Source: Planctopirus ephydatiae (GTDB taxonomy: Bacteria > Planctomycetota > Planctomycetia > Planctomycetales > Planctomycetaceae). Taken from it: a stretch of DNA of 64,000 bases. The notes under the pieces are model-generated. The model was given only the letters and a program-made list of their open reading frames with translations. It searched no databases and had not been told where the DNA came from. Shown in pieces: positions 8,861 through 18,558 of this stretch. A program made the position numbers and the translations under genes. Position 1 is the first letter of the stretch. Each line of letters starts with the position of its first letter. The DNA lies in assembly GCF_007752345.1 (NCBI RefSeq), contig NZ_CP036299.1:4746001-4810000 (forward strand), given 5' to 3'.

Positions 8861-10786
8861 ATGAGTCGTCCTGCTGAATCACCCACTCCCGAAGAAATCT
8901 CGCCGGTCTTTCGACTGAGTGACAAGACCACGCTCTTCCCGGTCATACACGAGAGCGGTGATTTCTCCGTCGCTATTCGCCGGTTTTTGTTGCATCACAG
9001 CTTTGATTGCCTGGCTGTGCCGCTGCCACCTTCCTTTGCCGAAGCTGTCGAGCAGGCCATTCTGCAATTGCCTTCGGTTTCGATTGTCCTGCAGCGGGAA
9101 ACCGCCATTCCGACAGTCGCATCGTGGACACCACCTGCTGAGACGCGGGATGACGATGAACAGCCGGAATTTTTTACCCGTGCCGCCAGCTATGTGCCGG
9201 TTGAACCTTGCCAACCAGTCATTGCCGCTCTTCGTGCAGCGATGGAAGAACGGATTCCCCGGGTATTCATCGACCTCGAGACAGATCACTTTGAATGTCA
9301 TACCGCAGTCTATCCCGATCCGTACTCGCTCAAGCATACGACTCCTGAAGCTTTTGCGGCGGCCATACTCCCTGCGATTCCTCCACCACCGGGGGAACAG
9401 GCCTATGCCCGCATTCAGACCATGGCTCATCGCCTGCACGAACTCGAACAGCGGTACAACTCGATTCTCTGTCTCTGTTCACTGACAGATTGGCCATGGA
9501 TTCGCAAAGCGTATCAGGATCGCCTCCCCCCGGTGACAGACGACCAGGTGGAACCGGTCGAAACGTTTGCAGTCACTCCGGAAACACTGCATTTCATGAT
9601 GGGTGAGCTGCCCTATATCACCGGCCTTTATGAGCGGGCACGAGCCGAGTTGGAATCCGATGAGAACCTGAGCATTGACGGCGTCAAAACCATGCTGCTC
9701 GCGACACGCGATGAATATCGCGAAGACCTGGGTTCACGAGCCCGCAAGATTACCCCTAAGCTTCTCAAGACCTACTTTCAATATGTCCGTAATCTCACTT
9801 TGATTCAAAAGCATTTGACTCCCTCACTCTATACGCTGATCTCAGCGGCTCAGCAGATTGCTGGAGATCTGTTTGCCGTGCAACTGGCCGATGTGGCCCA
9901 GCAGTATGGCTATCCACCTCTGGACGGTGTTCCCCCTTTGCGCATGGGAATCAATAAAGCCGCCCTGCCCGATGGAACTTTCTATGGCATGAAAACGCGT
10001 CTGCCTGGTCAGACCCGGCTCTGGTGTACCTTAAAGCTCACACCCAAGCCGCCTCAACTCCAGCAGCAGGATTGGCAGTCGCGATGGAATCCCTTTCGTC
10101 AGTGCAGTTGGCCGCCTGAAGATCTGGCGATCGAAAAATTCCGCACGCATATTAAGGATTCTGCAATCGCGTTAATGGGTGCTGATCTGGCCCGCAGTGA
10201 AAAGTTTACAACCAGTTTGAAGGATGGTCTCGATATGCGCGAGACGCTTCGCAACTGGCATTCGGGAGAGTTATATGTTCGTATTAATCCGCCCGCCCGC
10301 GGAAATCTCGATTGCGTGATTATGCTGTTTGATTCCCCCGCCGACCCGCGCACTTATCCCTGGCGGGTAACGTGGCATGCCGAGCATCACGATGAATCGA
10401 CACTTTCACTCTTTGCGACCGATTACCGGTCCAGTATGCAAGGCCCGGGAATTGGCATGGCGACTTATGGCGGTGCCATGTTTTTATTTCCGCCCCGGCC
10501 GATTCCCGATATCTGGCGCTCGAGGCATTTCGATCATGCCGACACTCTTGAAGAGCGGTTGATTATGGCGGCTTGTCATTACTCGCGGGAAAAGCATATC
10601 GCCATGCTCAGCCCCCTTCCCCCCGGGTTAGCATGGAAGAAGATTGCCCAGCGCTACGGCAAAAAGCTGATCCATCTGCCTCTTTCAAGATTCAGCCAGG
10701 AGACGATCGAAAAGCTCCGCGTGTTCCATGTCCTTAATGGAACCAGCGTTCGCAGTTACGCCGCCCATTTTATCCGTAAGGGCTGA
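8861..10786 (+). CDS. large uncharacterised protein (641 aa)
   Basis: A long, codon-consistent reading frame; I take the ATG at 8861, two codons after a TTG that opens the frame. The protein is soluble with no signal peptide or coiled coil. The N-terminal ~230 residues have a pattern (VIHESGDFSVAIRRFLLHHSFDCLAVPLPPSFAEAVEQAI, given here only as a description of residues ~22-60, then an acidic FIDLETD) that loosely recalls the TraB/ChaN/erythromycin-esterase type fold, in which a His/Glu pair follows each strand; this is a weak resemblance only. The C-terminal part (MGADLARSEKF onward) has no recognised motif. Convergent with the J-protein gene downstream. Confidence 0.6.
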   Translation: MSRPAESPTPEEISPVFRLSDKTTLFPVIHESGDFSVAIRRFLLHHSFDCLAVPLPPSFAEAVEQAILQLPSVSIVLQRETAIPTVASWTPPAETRDDDEQPEFFTRAASYVPVEPCQPVIAALRAAMEERIPRVFIDLETDHFECHTAVYPDPYSLKHTTPEAFAAAILPAIPPPPGEQAYARIQTMAHRLHELEQRYNSILCLCSLTDWPWIRKAYQDRLPPVTDDQVEPVETFAVTPETLHFMMGELPYITGLYERARAELESDENLSIDGVKTMLLATRDEYREDLGSRARKITPKLLKTYFQYVRNLTLIQKHLTPSLYTLISAAQQIAGDLFAVQLADVAQQYGYPPLDGVPPLRMGINKAALPDGTFYGMKTRLPGQTRLWCTLKLTPKPPQLQQQDWQSRWNPFRQCSWPPEDLAIEKFRTHIKDSAIALMGADLARSEKFTTSLKDGLDMRETLRNWHSGELYVRINPPARGNLDCVIMLFDSPADPRTYPWRVTWHAEHHDESTLSLFATDYRSSMQGPGIGMATYGGAMFLFPPRPIPDIWRSRHFDHADTLEERLIMAACHYSREKHIAMLSPLPPGLAWKKIAQRYGKKLIHLPLSRFSQETIEKLRVFHVLNGTSVRSYAAHFIRKG

Positions 10787-10797
10787 AGTGAACTAAG

Positions 10798-10820
10798 TAT
10801 CATACTGGCTTGATATGATA
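10798..10820. repeat. AT-rich inverted repeat between convergent genes
   Basis: TATCATA (10798-10804) and TATGATA (10814-10820) form a short stem between the convergent ends of two genes. The stem is weak and AT-rich; it could be a bidirectional termination signal, but there is no strong U-tract. Confidence 0.25.
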
Positions 10821-10835
10821 GCACTCTTCTCGAAT

Positions 10836-12347
10836 TCAGATACCAATCTGACATGCCTGAATCAGGCAGCGCAGGGGTTTATCTTTCAATAACATGTCTG
10901 CCCGGGGTGTCGTGGCTCTGTTGGCGATTTCGATCATCTGCAGCACAGGGACCAGTTTTGTCATGTCAATACAGTGCACCAGACAGAATCGCAGAACTCG
11001 CCCTCGTAATGAGTTGTAGCTGAATTGTGATACGGACATCAGACCCATAAGAACCGTATCGCGTTGGGCCTCGCTTTTCAGTCCCTCAAATTCAAGGGCT
11101 TCGTACTGTGAGTATTCTTCATACCAGAGTTGATAGATCGCCTGATTGAGGATCTGCAGCCAGGGTGCACCTTTTTTCAACAGTTCATCCAGGCACATTA
11201 ACGAACTCTGCGGGTGATTCACAATCTGATCGATCAGTGGCAACAAAATTTCCCGCCTGCGCGGGCTTTCTATATGTTCCAACTCAGTAGCAACTTCCAA
11301 GCAGCGACGATACAGAAACCGGATCGATTTGGACGTTCTGACCAGTGATGAGGGTGAGCGAAAGAAATCGTGGTAATTCGATATCAGATAGTCCGCCCGA
11401 TCAAACAATTCCTGTTGATGAACCCCTTGTGATTCCAGTTCGTTCAGAAGAGTCTGGCAGCGATCAAACATCGGCTGACGCAAGCGGGGATGATAGACCA
11501 CCACCAGTTCCAGCAGTTGGATGACAATCGTTAACCATTGAGCAGGATCGTCGAAATACTGCGATTCCAGTTCTTCAAATTCCTGCAGCACAACTTCATC
11601 GCCGTCGTCTTTGAGAAGCCCTTTCCACCTCACACGTAATAACGAGAGACGGAAACTCTGGTTGTAGCGGCCTGAGATCAGCTTCCAGATCTGGCTTCTC
11701 ATCGCCAATTCCGGCCGGTTCGACACTTCAGCAAAGAGCAATCGCTCCACCTCATCACTCAATCGATAAGTGATGGCGAAATTTAGAAGTTGATCATAGG
11801 CCGTTGTCGAACGATCCAGCTCGGGATGAAGTGTCAGCAACCAGTAGCGCTGCAGCATTTCCCGTTCAAGATGAGGCCTCGAAAAACGTCTTCTGGCAAG
11901 TTCGGTATACGCCTTTTCATATTCACCCGCCTTCGCCAGTTGCCACGGATCGACATCTCGATGAGCCTGCCGTCGATGGTGAGATCTCTGGGTGGAAGTT
12001 TCATGCCCCACATCATGATGTTCAGATATCTGGACTGAATTGTCTTCTGGCGAAGTGACATCATCTTCGACTGATTTTTCATCCGTGGTTTGAAGATGAT
12101 TCCAGATCAGATGAGCCATGGCGGCAGTTTCCGCATCGGCATCGGCATCGGCGTAATGCTGTAATGTTTCATACGCCTGCCTGACTTTTTGAAATGCTTC
12201 CGGTGCAGAGTCGGGTCGATACCGTTTGATTAACTTCGAGTAAGCCAGCTTTAACTCTTTTTTGGTAAATGATCTTTCCATCCCCAGAATCCGCCAGGGA
12301 TCTTGAGGCCATTGGGAAACATCGTCCGGTAAAGAGTCCATATTCAT
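10836..12347 (-). CDS. J-domain protein with RPD motif, probable HscC co-chaperone (DjlB/DjlC-like)
   Basis: The N-terminus carries a J-domain: WRILGMER, KELKLAYSKLIKRYRPD, then APEAFQKVRQAYETL. The invariant HPD tripeptide between helices II and III is RPD here. J-proteins encoded beside hscC in other bacteria commonly show this x-RP(D/E) variant, as I recall it, so it is probably a family trait rather than decay. The remaining ~430 residues are helical and rich in Leu/Arg/Glu, with no TM segment, and look like solenoid repeats. The frame opens at a TTG (12359); I prefer the ATG at 12347 (another at 12341). It is the third gene of a minus-strand group hscC, membrane protein, J-protein, and should recruit the HscC chaperone. 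Confidence 0.7.
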   Translation of the reverse strand: MNMDSLPDDVSQWPQDPWRILGMERSFTKKELKLAYSKLIKRYRPDSAPEAFQKVRQAYETLQHYADADADAETAAMAHLIWNHLQTTDEKSVEDDVTSPEDNSVQISEHHDVGHETSTQRSHHRRQAHRDVDPWQLAKAGEYEKAYTELARRRFSRPHLEREMLQRYWLLTLHPELDRSTTAYDQLLNFAITYRLSDEVERLLFAEVSNRPELAMRSQIWKLISGRYNQSFRLSLLRVRWKGLLKDDGDEVVLQEFEELESQYFDDPAQWLTIVIQLLELVVVYHPRLRQPMFDRCQTLLNELESQGVHQQELFDRADYLISNYHDFFRSPSSLVRTSKSIRFLYRRCLEVATELEHIESPRRREILLPLIDQIVNHPQSSLMCLDELLKKGAPWLQILNQAIYQLWYEEYSQYEALEFEGLKSEAQRDTVLMGLMSVSQFSYNSLRGRVLRFCLVHCIDMTKLVPVLQMIEIANRATTPRADMLLKDKPLRCLIQACQIGI

Positions 12348-12476
12348 CACTGATTTCAATTGAATTGTTGTAAATCGTCTATATACGATCTGCTGGAAAG
12401 ATATGGATTGTCGATCAATCTTCGCAGATCATTATTTATCGAACTATTTTCATTTATAGACTCCCTGGAGCATCCG

Positions 12477-13283
12477 TTAGCGATTGATCAATACGGAAAT
12501 CAGACTGATAATAAACAGGATCGCGGTGATCAGGCAGCCCCATTGATCAAAAAACGAACCCTTTTGGGGTGTGACCCACTGTAGCCCGGTATCTTTCTCT
12601 GCCAGATCTGGAAAGTGCATGCGGTACCAGTAGTGAGGATCCTGGATGTTGAGTAACTCCTGAAACCAGTTGCCTCCCAGGGAGGCCAGCCTGGGGTCTT
12701 GTCTCTTCAACATCTGCGCAGCAGCATGCCATTCATTCGCTCGATCAAAGAGAATCACAATTTTCTCTCGATAGAAACGTCCTTTTTCGGTAGGCCACGT
12801 GGCATAGGATCTGAGAATACAATCGCCCAGATACCGCTGATACTCTGTTCCCACATGATCGACATTGAGGCTGAGATTCAGCCCACGCTCCAGATGGTTC
12901 AGCAGACGTTTCAGTCGCGGATGGGGTTCGCACAAAGGCTTGAGCCTCTCGTACTCATGCTTTCTCAGTTGCGGCGGAAGGCTGTAGTAGCGGTTGTAAA
13001 ATCTACGCAGGACCTGCTCGGTTTCTTTTTCCGTGAGCTGCTGGGAATGTGCCTCGTCTGCGGCTGTCCATAATGTCTCCGGCCCGCCCGCCAGATATTT
13101 CACGGCTCGGTCAAAATCGGCATGCACTTCAAAATCGGCGGTTTCCAGAGCTTTTAAGGCCCGGGCCTGGCAGGCAGTGGCATCGAGGGATGGTTCCAGA
13201 TCGAGGTAAGTTCTTGCCCAGGCTCGATGATGCTCTTCTACCTGAAGGCGGTTACTCGTCGGATGGAGAGGTTCCGTAGTCAC
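12477..13283 (-). CDS. HscC-associated protein with C-terminal membrane anchor (268 aa)
   Basis: I chose the GTG at 13283: it has GAAGG at about 8 bases and overlaps the end of the hscC gene by ~30 bases, implying coupling. The protein is helical and Arg/Leu/Glu rich, with repeated patterns such as RRFYNRYYSLPP and LKRLLNHLERGL, and ends in one hydrophobic helix (GCLITAILFIISLISVLI) that would anchor it in the membrane by its tail. In E. coli the hscC partners DjlB/DjlC are tail-anchored; here the anchor sits on this separate protein while the J-domain protein is soluble. No catalytic motif. Function inferred only from context. Confidence 0.6.
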   Translation of the reverse strand: MTTEPLHPTSNRLQVEEHHRAWARTYLDLEPSLDATACQARALKALETADFEVHADFDRAVKYLAGGPETLWTAADEAHSQQLTEKETEQVLRRFYNRYYSLPPQLRKHEYERLKPLCEPHPRLKRLLNHLERGLNLSLNVDHVGTEYQRYLGDCILRSYATWPTEKGRFYREKIVILFDRANEWHAAAQMLKRQDPRLASLGGNWFQELLNIQDPHYWYRMHFPDLAEKDTGLQWVTPQKGSFFDQWGCLITAILFIISLISVLINR

Positions 13284-15006
13284 CTTGTTCGCCTTCAAAG
13301 GAATCGAATGCCTTGAGAAATGCTCCCAGCTCTTCAGCAAAGATTTTGATCTGTGCCTGATCCTGAGATTCCAGTACCTCTTCAAACCCGGTGATCAGTT
13401 GATCCAGGCGGTTTCGCTCACGATGGGGAAGTTCCATATAGAGTCGTTCGGCCCATTTGAGCAGCAGCCGGTTTTCTTCTTCATCGCGTGGATGAGCCTT
13501 CAGGGCCTGCATCTTATCGAGAGCCGTTTTCATCTGATTTTCGCTCAGATTTTTCATATGGCGGGTAAAGACCTGGGCAGCCCGCTTTTGTGTCTTCACA
13601 ATCACTGCTTCGGCTTCGAGAATGCCGTTAAGGTCGTAAGTGAATCGAATATCGATTTCCTGTCCCGGTGGGCCGGGGGGAATACCTGTGACTTCAAAGG
13701 ATCCCAAGAGCTGGTTGTCTTTGACCAGTCGTGATTCGCCTTGATAAACCGAAACATTCACTTTGGACTGATTGGCCGCACGGGTGACGACTCGTTCGAC
13801 CCGGCTGACAGGAATCGTTGTATTGCGATTGATGATCGGCAGGTAATAACCATCCCGATCTTCGCCACCAATTTCACGACAGATCTCCACGCCCATGGTA
13901 AAGGGAGCGACATCGGTCACAACGATCTCAGAAAGACTCTCATGCCGATCCAGAATCCCGGCATTGACGGCAGCACCTAAAGCGACCACTTCATCGGGAT
14001 TGATGGTGCAGCGTGTGGGTCTTTCAAACAGTTCTTCAATACGTTTGATAAGACTCGGCATGCGAGACGCACCACCTGCCAGAATGACTTCGTCAATCTC
14101 CTGCCGCTTCAGCCCGGCATCGCCCAGTGCCCTGCGAATTGGGCTCAAAATGCGATCCAGAGTCGATTTCGTCCAGAGGTCGAACGTTTCCCGGGTGATC
14201 GCATAACGCGGCGCATCGGGCTCAATTTCTCCCTGACTGTTCGGCAGGCGAACTTCTGTTGACGCTTCATTCGTCAACCGGCGTTTGGCCTGTTCGCATT
14301 CCCGACGTAAGCGAGAAACTCGCAGTGGCTCCTGCATTTCGGTGTGTTCGAACTTCATCCCGGCCTGATTGAGAATCTGCGAGACGCAGGCGTCGGTGAA
14401 ATCTTCTCCACCTAAAAAGATTTCGCCCGCTGAAGCACGAATTTCGAGCACACCTTCAAACATTTCGACAATCGAAACGTCAAACGTGCCGCCACCTAAA
14501 TCGATAATCACGGCTGTCTTTTGAGAATCGGCTTCGTGGAGACCGTACGCTATGGCTGCAGCCGTGGGCTCGTTGACAATCCGCTCAACCTTGAGACCGG
14601 CCATCTGACCGGCAGCAATCGTGGCTCGCCTCTGCTCTTCATTAAAGTAGGCAGGGACGGTAATCACAGCCGACGTGACTGCCTCGCCCAGATAATGCTC
14701 GGCATCAGCGACCAGCGATCGAAGCACACAACAGGACAGATCGATCGCGGACATCTTGCGGCCAGCCAGAGTCACGCTCCAGTCACTTCCCATGTAGCGT
14801 TTGAAAACACTCGCGCAACGATCCGGATGCGAGACCTGATACTCTTTGGCCGTCATCCCGACCAACAGATGGTCACCCTCGACACCTACGACAGAAGGAG
14901 TCAGCTTCTGGCCCAGAGAATTCGGGATGAGCTTCGGGCCATCCGCTTCCATAATGGCGATGAGCGAATTGGTTGTTCCCAGATCAATGCCAACAATGCG
15001 ACTCAT
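13252..15006 (-). CDS. hscC: HscC-type Hsp70 chaperone
   Basis: A 584-residue Hsp70. ATPase motifs: GIDLGTTNSL at residues 5-14, VPAYFNEEQRRAT, NEPTAAAIAYGL, DLGGGTFDVS and the adenosine motif GGASRMPS. The substrate-binding half follows (SLGVEV-like TMGVEICREIGG, then RNTTIPVSR and VYQGES) with a short lid. The sequence after the start (LIPNSLGQKLTPSVV, SHPDRCASVFKRYMGS, LRSLVADAEHYLGE) aligns closely with my recollection of E. coli HscC rather than DnaK, and the protein is shorter than DnaK and lacks an acidic EEVD-like or DnaK tail. HscC is a specialised Hsp70 working with J-proteins of the DjlB/DjlC type; the two downstream genes fit this. Confidence 0.85.
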   Translation of the reverse strand: MSRIVGIDLGTTNSLIAIMEADGPKLIPNSLGQKLTPSVVGVEGDHLLVGMTAKEYQVSHPDRCASVFKRYMGSDWSVTLAGRKMSAIDLSCCVLRSLVADAEHYLGEAVTSAVITVPAYFNEEQRRATIAAGQMAGLKVERIVNEPTAAAIAYGLHEADSQKTAVIIDLGGGTFDVSIVEMFEGVLEIRASAGEIFLGGEDFTDACVSQILNQAGMKFEHTEMQEPLRVSRLRRECEQAKRRLTNEASTEVRLPNSQGEIEPDAPRYAITRETFDLWTKSTLDRILSPIRRALGDAGLKRQEIDEVILAGGASRMPSLIKRIEELFERPTRCTINPDEVVALGAAVNAGILDRHESLSEIVVTDVAPFTMGVEICREIGGEDRDGYYLPIINRNTTIPVSRVERVVTRAANQSKVNVSVYQGESRLVKDNQLLGSFEVTGIPPGPPGQEIDIRFTYDLNGILEAEAVIVKTQKRAAQVFTRHMKNLSENQMKTALDKMQALKAHPRDEEENRLLLKWAERLYMELPHRERNRLDQLITGFEEVLESQDQAQIKIFAEELGAFLKAFDSFEGEQGDYGTSPSDE

Positions 15007-15293
15007 ATCGTCTCTATCTGATCCTGTCAGTACTCACCACAGCCTTGAATCTCACGAGATTCTGCTGCAAAGGACACACTGGCAGGCAACAGGTTCCAGA
15101 AGAAACGGTGTCTCGAAGTCGACTGGCGACTGACCCTGCGCCCACTTGTTACTTGAGGCTAATCTTCAGAGAACGGTCATCGCAAGAAGCTTTTGATTCC
15201 TCCGGCCTCGAAGTTGAACATCAGTGATTTTGAATGCATGGGAGCAATAGAATCGACTTGTGAACTCCAGCGGTTTAATGGATGCGGTCGAGA

Positions 15294-16616
15294 TCAGGCA
15301 ATCCAATCAAAAGAGTGGAGTTCTTCGCCCTGCCTGTTGATCCAGGTGGCGGTAAGTTTGGGTTGGCTTTCCAGGTTGCTGGCAACGAGCTTGAGGAACA
15401 CATTTGGAGCGGGTTTGCTCCAGACACGGGCTGGATGCTGCACATCGAGCGAAGGATTGACCGAGGCATGCATCGGCGAAACAACGCATTCGTGGAGTGG
15501 ATAACCAACTCGCTCCGGCCCATAGACATGATGCCGGCTGACATGAATATCTCCCGAGATCAGCATGACGCCGCTGATCTGCTGCTGCTTGATCCAGGCA
15601 AAGAGTGCATCGCGTTCGGCACTGTAGGTTTCCCAGTGATCTTTTTCTTTGTTCCCCTTGGGATACCAGACCATGCCGGTACAGAGAATTTTGAATGGGG
15701 CCGTCGAAGCTTTCAAAGTTCGCTGGAGCCAATCCCACTGCGCTTGGCCCAGGCAGGTCTTTTGTGCCGGGTCAGCCCAGGAACTGGCTGTCTGTGAGAA
15801 CCAGCGGTCGTCGATCAGCCAGACTTCAACAGGCCCTCGGTGGAACGAGGTATAGATCCCCTCGTTGTTTTCTCCGAAGTTTGCCAAAGCGTTGTATTCG
15901 AGGAACGCCTGGCGAATGTCTTCTTTTTTCGGCATCAGTCCATCGGAATCGTTCTTGCCGAAATCGTGATCATCCCACGTGTTCCAGAAAGGGATTTTCG
16001 TAGCGAGCATTCTCAGGGTGGGGAGTGTCCCCCAGAACTTTCGCCGGGCGAGTCGGTTCCTGCTGAGGTCGTTGGTATCGATGTAAGGCGTATCGCCCAA
16101 CAGGCAGAAGCCATCAACTTTATGAGCGGCGATCTGGTTCCATAAATCGTCAAACTCGGTGCTCGACACACAGGAACCAAGTCCCAGCGTGATTGTGGCA
16201 GGCGTTTCGGGTGCGGCGGGTGTCGTGAAGGTGAACTTCCCATCAAAGTTATCAGCACCGAAAAGTGAGGTTGAACCCGTGGTCACCAACTGGCCGCGAT
16301 AGGATGTACCTGGTTGGAGGTTCTGCAGGGAGAAGGTCACACAATCATCGTGAGCTTTCTCAGGAGCCGATTCCAATTGCAGTATCCTTTGCCCTTGTCC
16401 ATTCTCGAGGCTCAGGCGTACGGATGTCGCACCAGGCGCCCGGCAGAACAGATAGGCCTGTTGATGATCGACATGCCCCAGCACTGGCCCGATCACTTCT
16501 CGAACAGGCTGATCGGCAGCCAGCAAAGGATTGGCGCCAGTGGCCATCACCAGAGTGCCCGCAGCGGTCATAAACTCCCGGCGATTCCACCCGGCTGAAA
16601 TTGTTACATTCGTCAT
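15294..16616 (-). CDS. exported PhoD-like alkaline phosphatase / metallophosphoesterase
   Basis: The frame opens far upstream, but I place the start at ATG 16616, which gives a twin-arginine-type signal: NRREFMTAAGTLVMATGANPLLA. After an N-terminal Ig-like PhoD_N region come the metal-binding motifs of the PhoD family: GSCVSSTEFDDLW, LLGDTPYID, WDDHDFGKND and SGDIHVSRHH. The protein is 440 residues, shorter than Bacillus PhoD. It probably hydrolyses phosphodiesters or monoesters in the periplasm for phosphate scavenging. No Pho box was recognised upstream. It stands alone, 287 bases beyond the hscC start. Confidence 0.8.
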   Translation of the reverse strand: MTNVTISAGWNRREFMTAAGTLVMATGANPLLAADQPVREVIGPVLGHVDHQQAYLFCRAPGATSVRLSLENGQGQRILQLESAPEKAHDDCVTFSLQNLQPGTSYRGQLVTTGSTSLFGADNFDGKFTFTTPAAPETPATITLGLGSCVSSTEFDDLWNQIAAHKVDGFCLLGDTPYIDTNDLSRNRLARRKFWGTLPTLRMLATKIPFWNTWDDHDFGKNDSDGLMPKKEDIRQAFLEYNALANFGENNEGIYTSFHRGPVEVWLIDDRWFSQTASSWADPAQKTCLGQAQWDWLQRTLKASTAPFKILCTGMVWYPKGNKEKDHWETYSAERDALFAWIKQQQISGVMLISGDIHVSRHHVYGPERVGYPLHECVVSPMHASVNPSLDVQHPARVWSKPAPNVFLKLVASNLESQPKLTATWINRQGEELHSFDWIA

Positions 16617-16767
16617 TAGTGAATCCCGATCTTGTGCGAGCAGTGACCACGCGATGCTTGAGAGTGCCAATTTACCCGTCATTCTGACAGCGATCATGCT
16701 CGAGGAGGAATAAAAATCGATTAAAGAGAAACAAAATTTCTTAAAAATCACAGACCGGCCATTCATC

Positions 16768-17097
16768 ATGCGATTTGAAGATTGGGATTTTGCAGTACTG
16801 ATCAATGCCTGCGAAGTAATGATCTGGGTGGGGCTGGCGGTAGTCGTCGCCTTGAGGCCGCTGTTTCCGCCTGTTCAACCCGCGCAATTGCTGAAAGAGG
16901 CCCGACTTCGCCGGTGGATGGCGATTGCATTGGTGCTGTTTGGCTTATCAGACGCCGTGGAAATCGGGTCGGGAGCGTGGTGGCGGCCCTGGTGGCTACT
17001 GGCCTGGAAAGCCACCTGCGTGATCGCGATCAGCGTGATCGGGTCAGTGCTTTACCTCCGCAGTCGGGAACGGGACGAAAAAGATCTATCCGCATGA
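16768..17097 (+). CDS. small membrane protein (109 aa, three predicted TM helices)
   Basis: Starts at ATG in an AT-rich leader. Hydrophobic segments at about residues 10-30, 50-68 and 74-95 are separated by short charged loops; the tail is Arg/Glu/Asp rich (LRSRERDEKDLS). A Trp-rich stretch (SGAWWRPWWLLAWK) precedes the third helix. No family recognised. Divergent from the phosphatase gene, separated by about 150 bases. Confidence 0.55.
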   Translation: MRFEDWDFAVLINACEVMIWVGLAVVVALRPLFPPVQPAQLLKEARLRRWMAIALVLFGLSDAVEIGSGAWWRPWWLLAWKATCVIAISVIGSVLYLRSRERDEKDLSA

Positions 17098-17334
17098 TCA
17101 CTGCTCAAACACACCCCGACTCATCAAATTGTACTTGAATCTCGATGGAATCTCATTTAGCTTTTCAAATGTCCATCTATTGAGATCGGTCGGAAAAATC
17201 TCCAATTCCATCATGTTCCCACTTAACCAATTAAGTGCTCGACATGCTGCGAGGGTTTCACAGGACATCGCCCGTGATTTTCTGTTCAGCCTGACGCGAT
17301 GAACGTCAGCTTGATCCATATCTCTGTTCAGCAA
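17098..17334 (-). CDS. possible small protein or gene fragment (78 aa)
   Basis: This frame fills most of the 296-base gap between the small membrane protein and the DUF1559 gene. Its C-terminal half (ELEIFPTDLNRWTFEKLNEI) looks protein-like, and base composition is more AT-rich than the neighbours. There is no clear ribosome binding site at the first ATG, and several internal Met codons could be the start. It may be a residue of a degraded gene. Low confidence. Confidence 0.2.
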   Translation of the reverse strand: MLNRDMDQADVHRVRLNRKSRAMSCETLAACRALNWLSGNMMELEIFPTDLNRWTFEKLNEIPSRFKYNLMSRGVFEQ

Positions 17335-17393
17335 TTTTCTCGATCGCGAATCATTTCTTGTTTTTGTTTTCTCATCTCAATCTGGAGCAAGTC

Positions 17394-18422
17394 ATGTCTC
17401 GCGTTCAAGGTCACCAGAGGGGCTTTACCCTGATTGAACTTCTCGTCGTGATTGCAATCATTGCCATTCTAATTGCATTGCTGCTGCCCGCTGTTCAGCA
17501 AGCTCGTGAGGCAGCCCGACGTACTCAATGTCGGAACAATCTCAAGCAGATTGGTCTGGCACTGCACAATTACCTTGATACCCACCGGGTTTTCCCGCCG
17601 GCCTACGTCGATTTGCGAGGGAATTCTGGATCTCTGGCCACACTGGCAGATAACCATGGTCATTGGTCGTGGTCGGTCTTCATTCTGCCGTTTGTCGACC
17701 AGACACCACTCTACACGCGATTGAATCCCGGGAATCAAACACCGACTCAGGCAGCCAGTAGCCAGTTGTCGGCTTTGCAAACGACGCTGCCAGCATTCAA
17801 GTGTCCTTCGGATACCGGGCCGCTAATGCACAATCCTGCAGATTCCGCAGGCTTCTGCATTATTGATCAGGGCGGAACCGAACGAGGTCTGCCAGTGACC
17901 AATTACGTTGCTTCTGGAAATACGAAGCAGGTTCGACAGTTTCGCGCGACGAATCCCTCTGATGGCACAACCGGTTCAACCGGGATGTTCTATCGCGATA
18001 GCAGGCTATCGATGGCGGAACTGACGGATGGTTCCAGCAATACAATTCTGGTTGGGGAAAGGGCACATACACGTGGTGGATTCCAGCAGAAAGCCGGGAC
18101 ACTCTACGCAGTGCGCGATCGCGATCTGCAAGGCCCTGAACATCAGAACCATGCCTCGACGCCCCGCTACTACGATCAAGGGTTACATACGATTGCTGCG
18201 AGTTGTCACTGGGGAATCAATGCCGTCCTGACGACGAGTGCCAGTAATGATCGCACTCCCTCTTACAGCAGTCTGCACACCGGAGGATCGCACTTTGTGA
18301 TGGCTGATGGCGCCGTTCGATTTATCAGCGAGAACATCAGCAATGATCAATCCAACGCCACAGACAGTACGTTAGAGCGTCTGGTTTCAATTTCTGATGG
18401 CGGTGTAGTGGGCGAGTTTTAG
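17394..18422 (+). CDS. DUF1559 protein with prepilin-type N-terminus
   Basis: The ATG at 17394 places a type IV pilin-like leader right after the start: QRGFTLIELLVVIAIIAI, with the prepilin peptidase site G|FTLIE. It is followed by LPAVQQAREAARRTQCRNNLKQIGLA, the diagnostic start of the DUF1559 (SBP_bac_10) domain, and ends with the H-X9-DG type motif HTGGSHFVMADGAVRF. Such proteins are present in tens to hundreds of copies in planctomycete genomes and are thought to be pseudopilin-like surface or secretion components; their precise role is unknown. The next gene is a small lipoprotein, the usual partner. Confidence 0.9.
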   Translation: MSRVQGHQRGFTLIELLVVIAIIAILIALLLPAVQQAREAARRTQCRNNLKQIGLALHNYLDTHRVFPPAYVDLRGNSGSLATLADNHGHWSWSVFILPFVDQTPLYTRLNPGNQTPTQAASSQLSALQTTLPAFKCPSDTGPLMHNPADSAGFCIIDQGGTERGLPVTNYVASGNTKQVRQFRATNPSDGTTGSTGMFYRDSRLSMAELTDGSSNTILVGERAHTRGGFQQKAGTLYAVRDRDLQGPEHQNHASTPRYYDQGLHTIAASCHWGINAVLTTSASNDRTPSYSSLHTGGSHFVMADGAVRFISENISNDQSNATDSTLERLVSISDGGVVGEF

Positions 18423-18558
18423 TTGACATATTCGCATGGTGATCGACAACCAGGGTTGAAGGTTCTTGTGGGCCGGACTTGCTCATCAGCCACTTGGCAG
18501 GTGCCCTGCCTATTCCACTCATGTAATCATTTGAGACTTGATCTCTAGGAGTTCAGTG

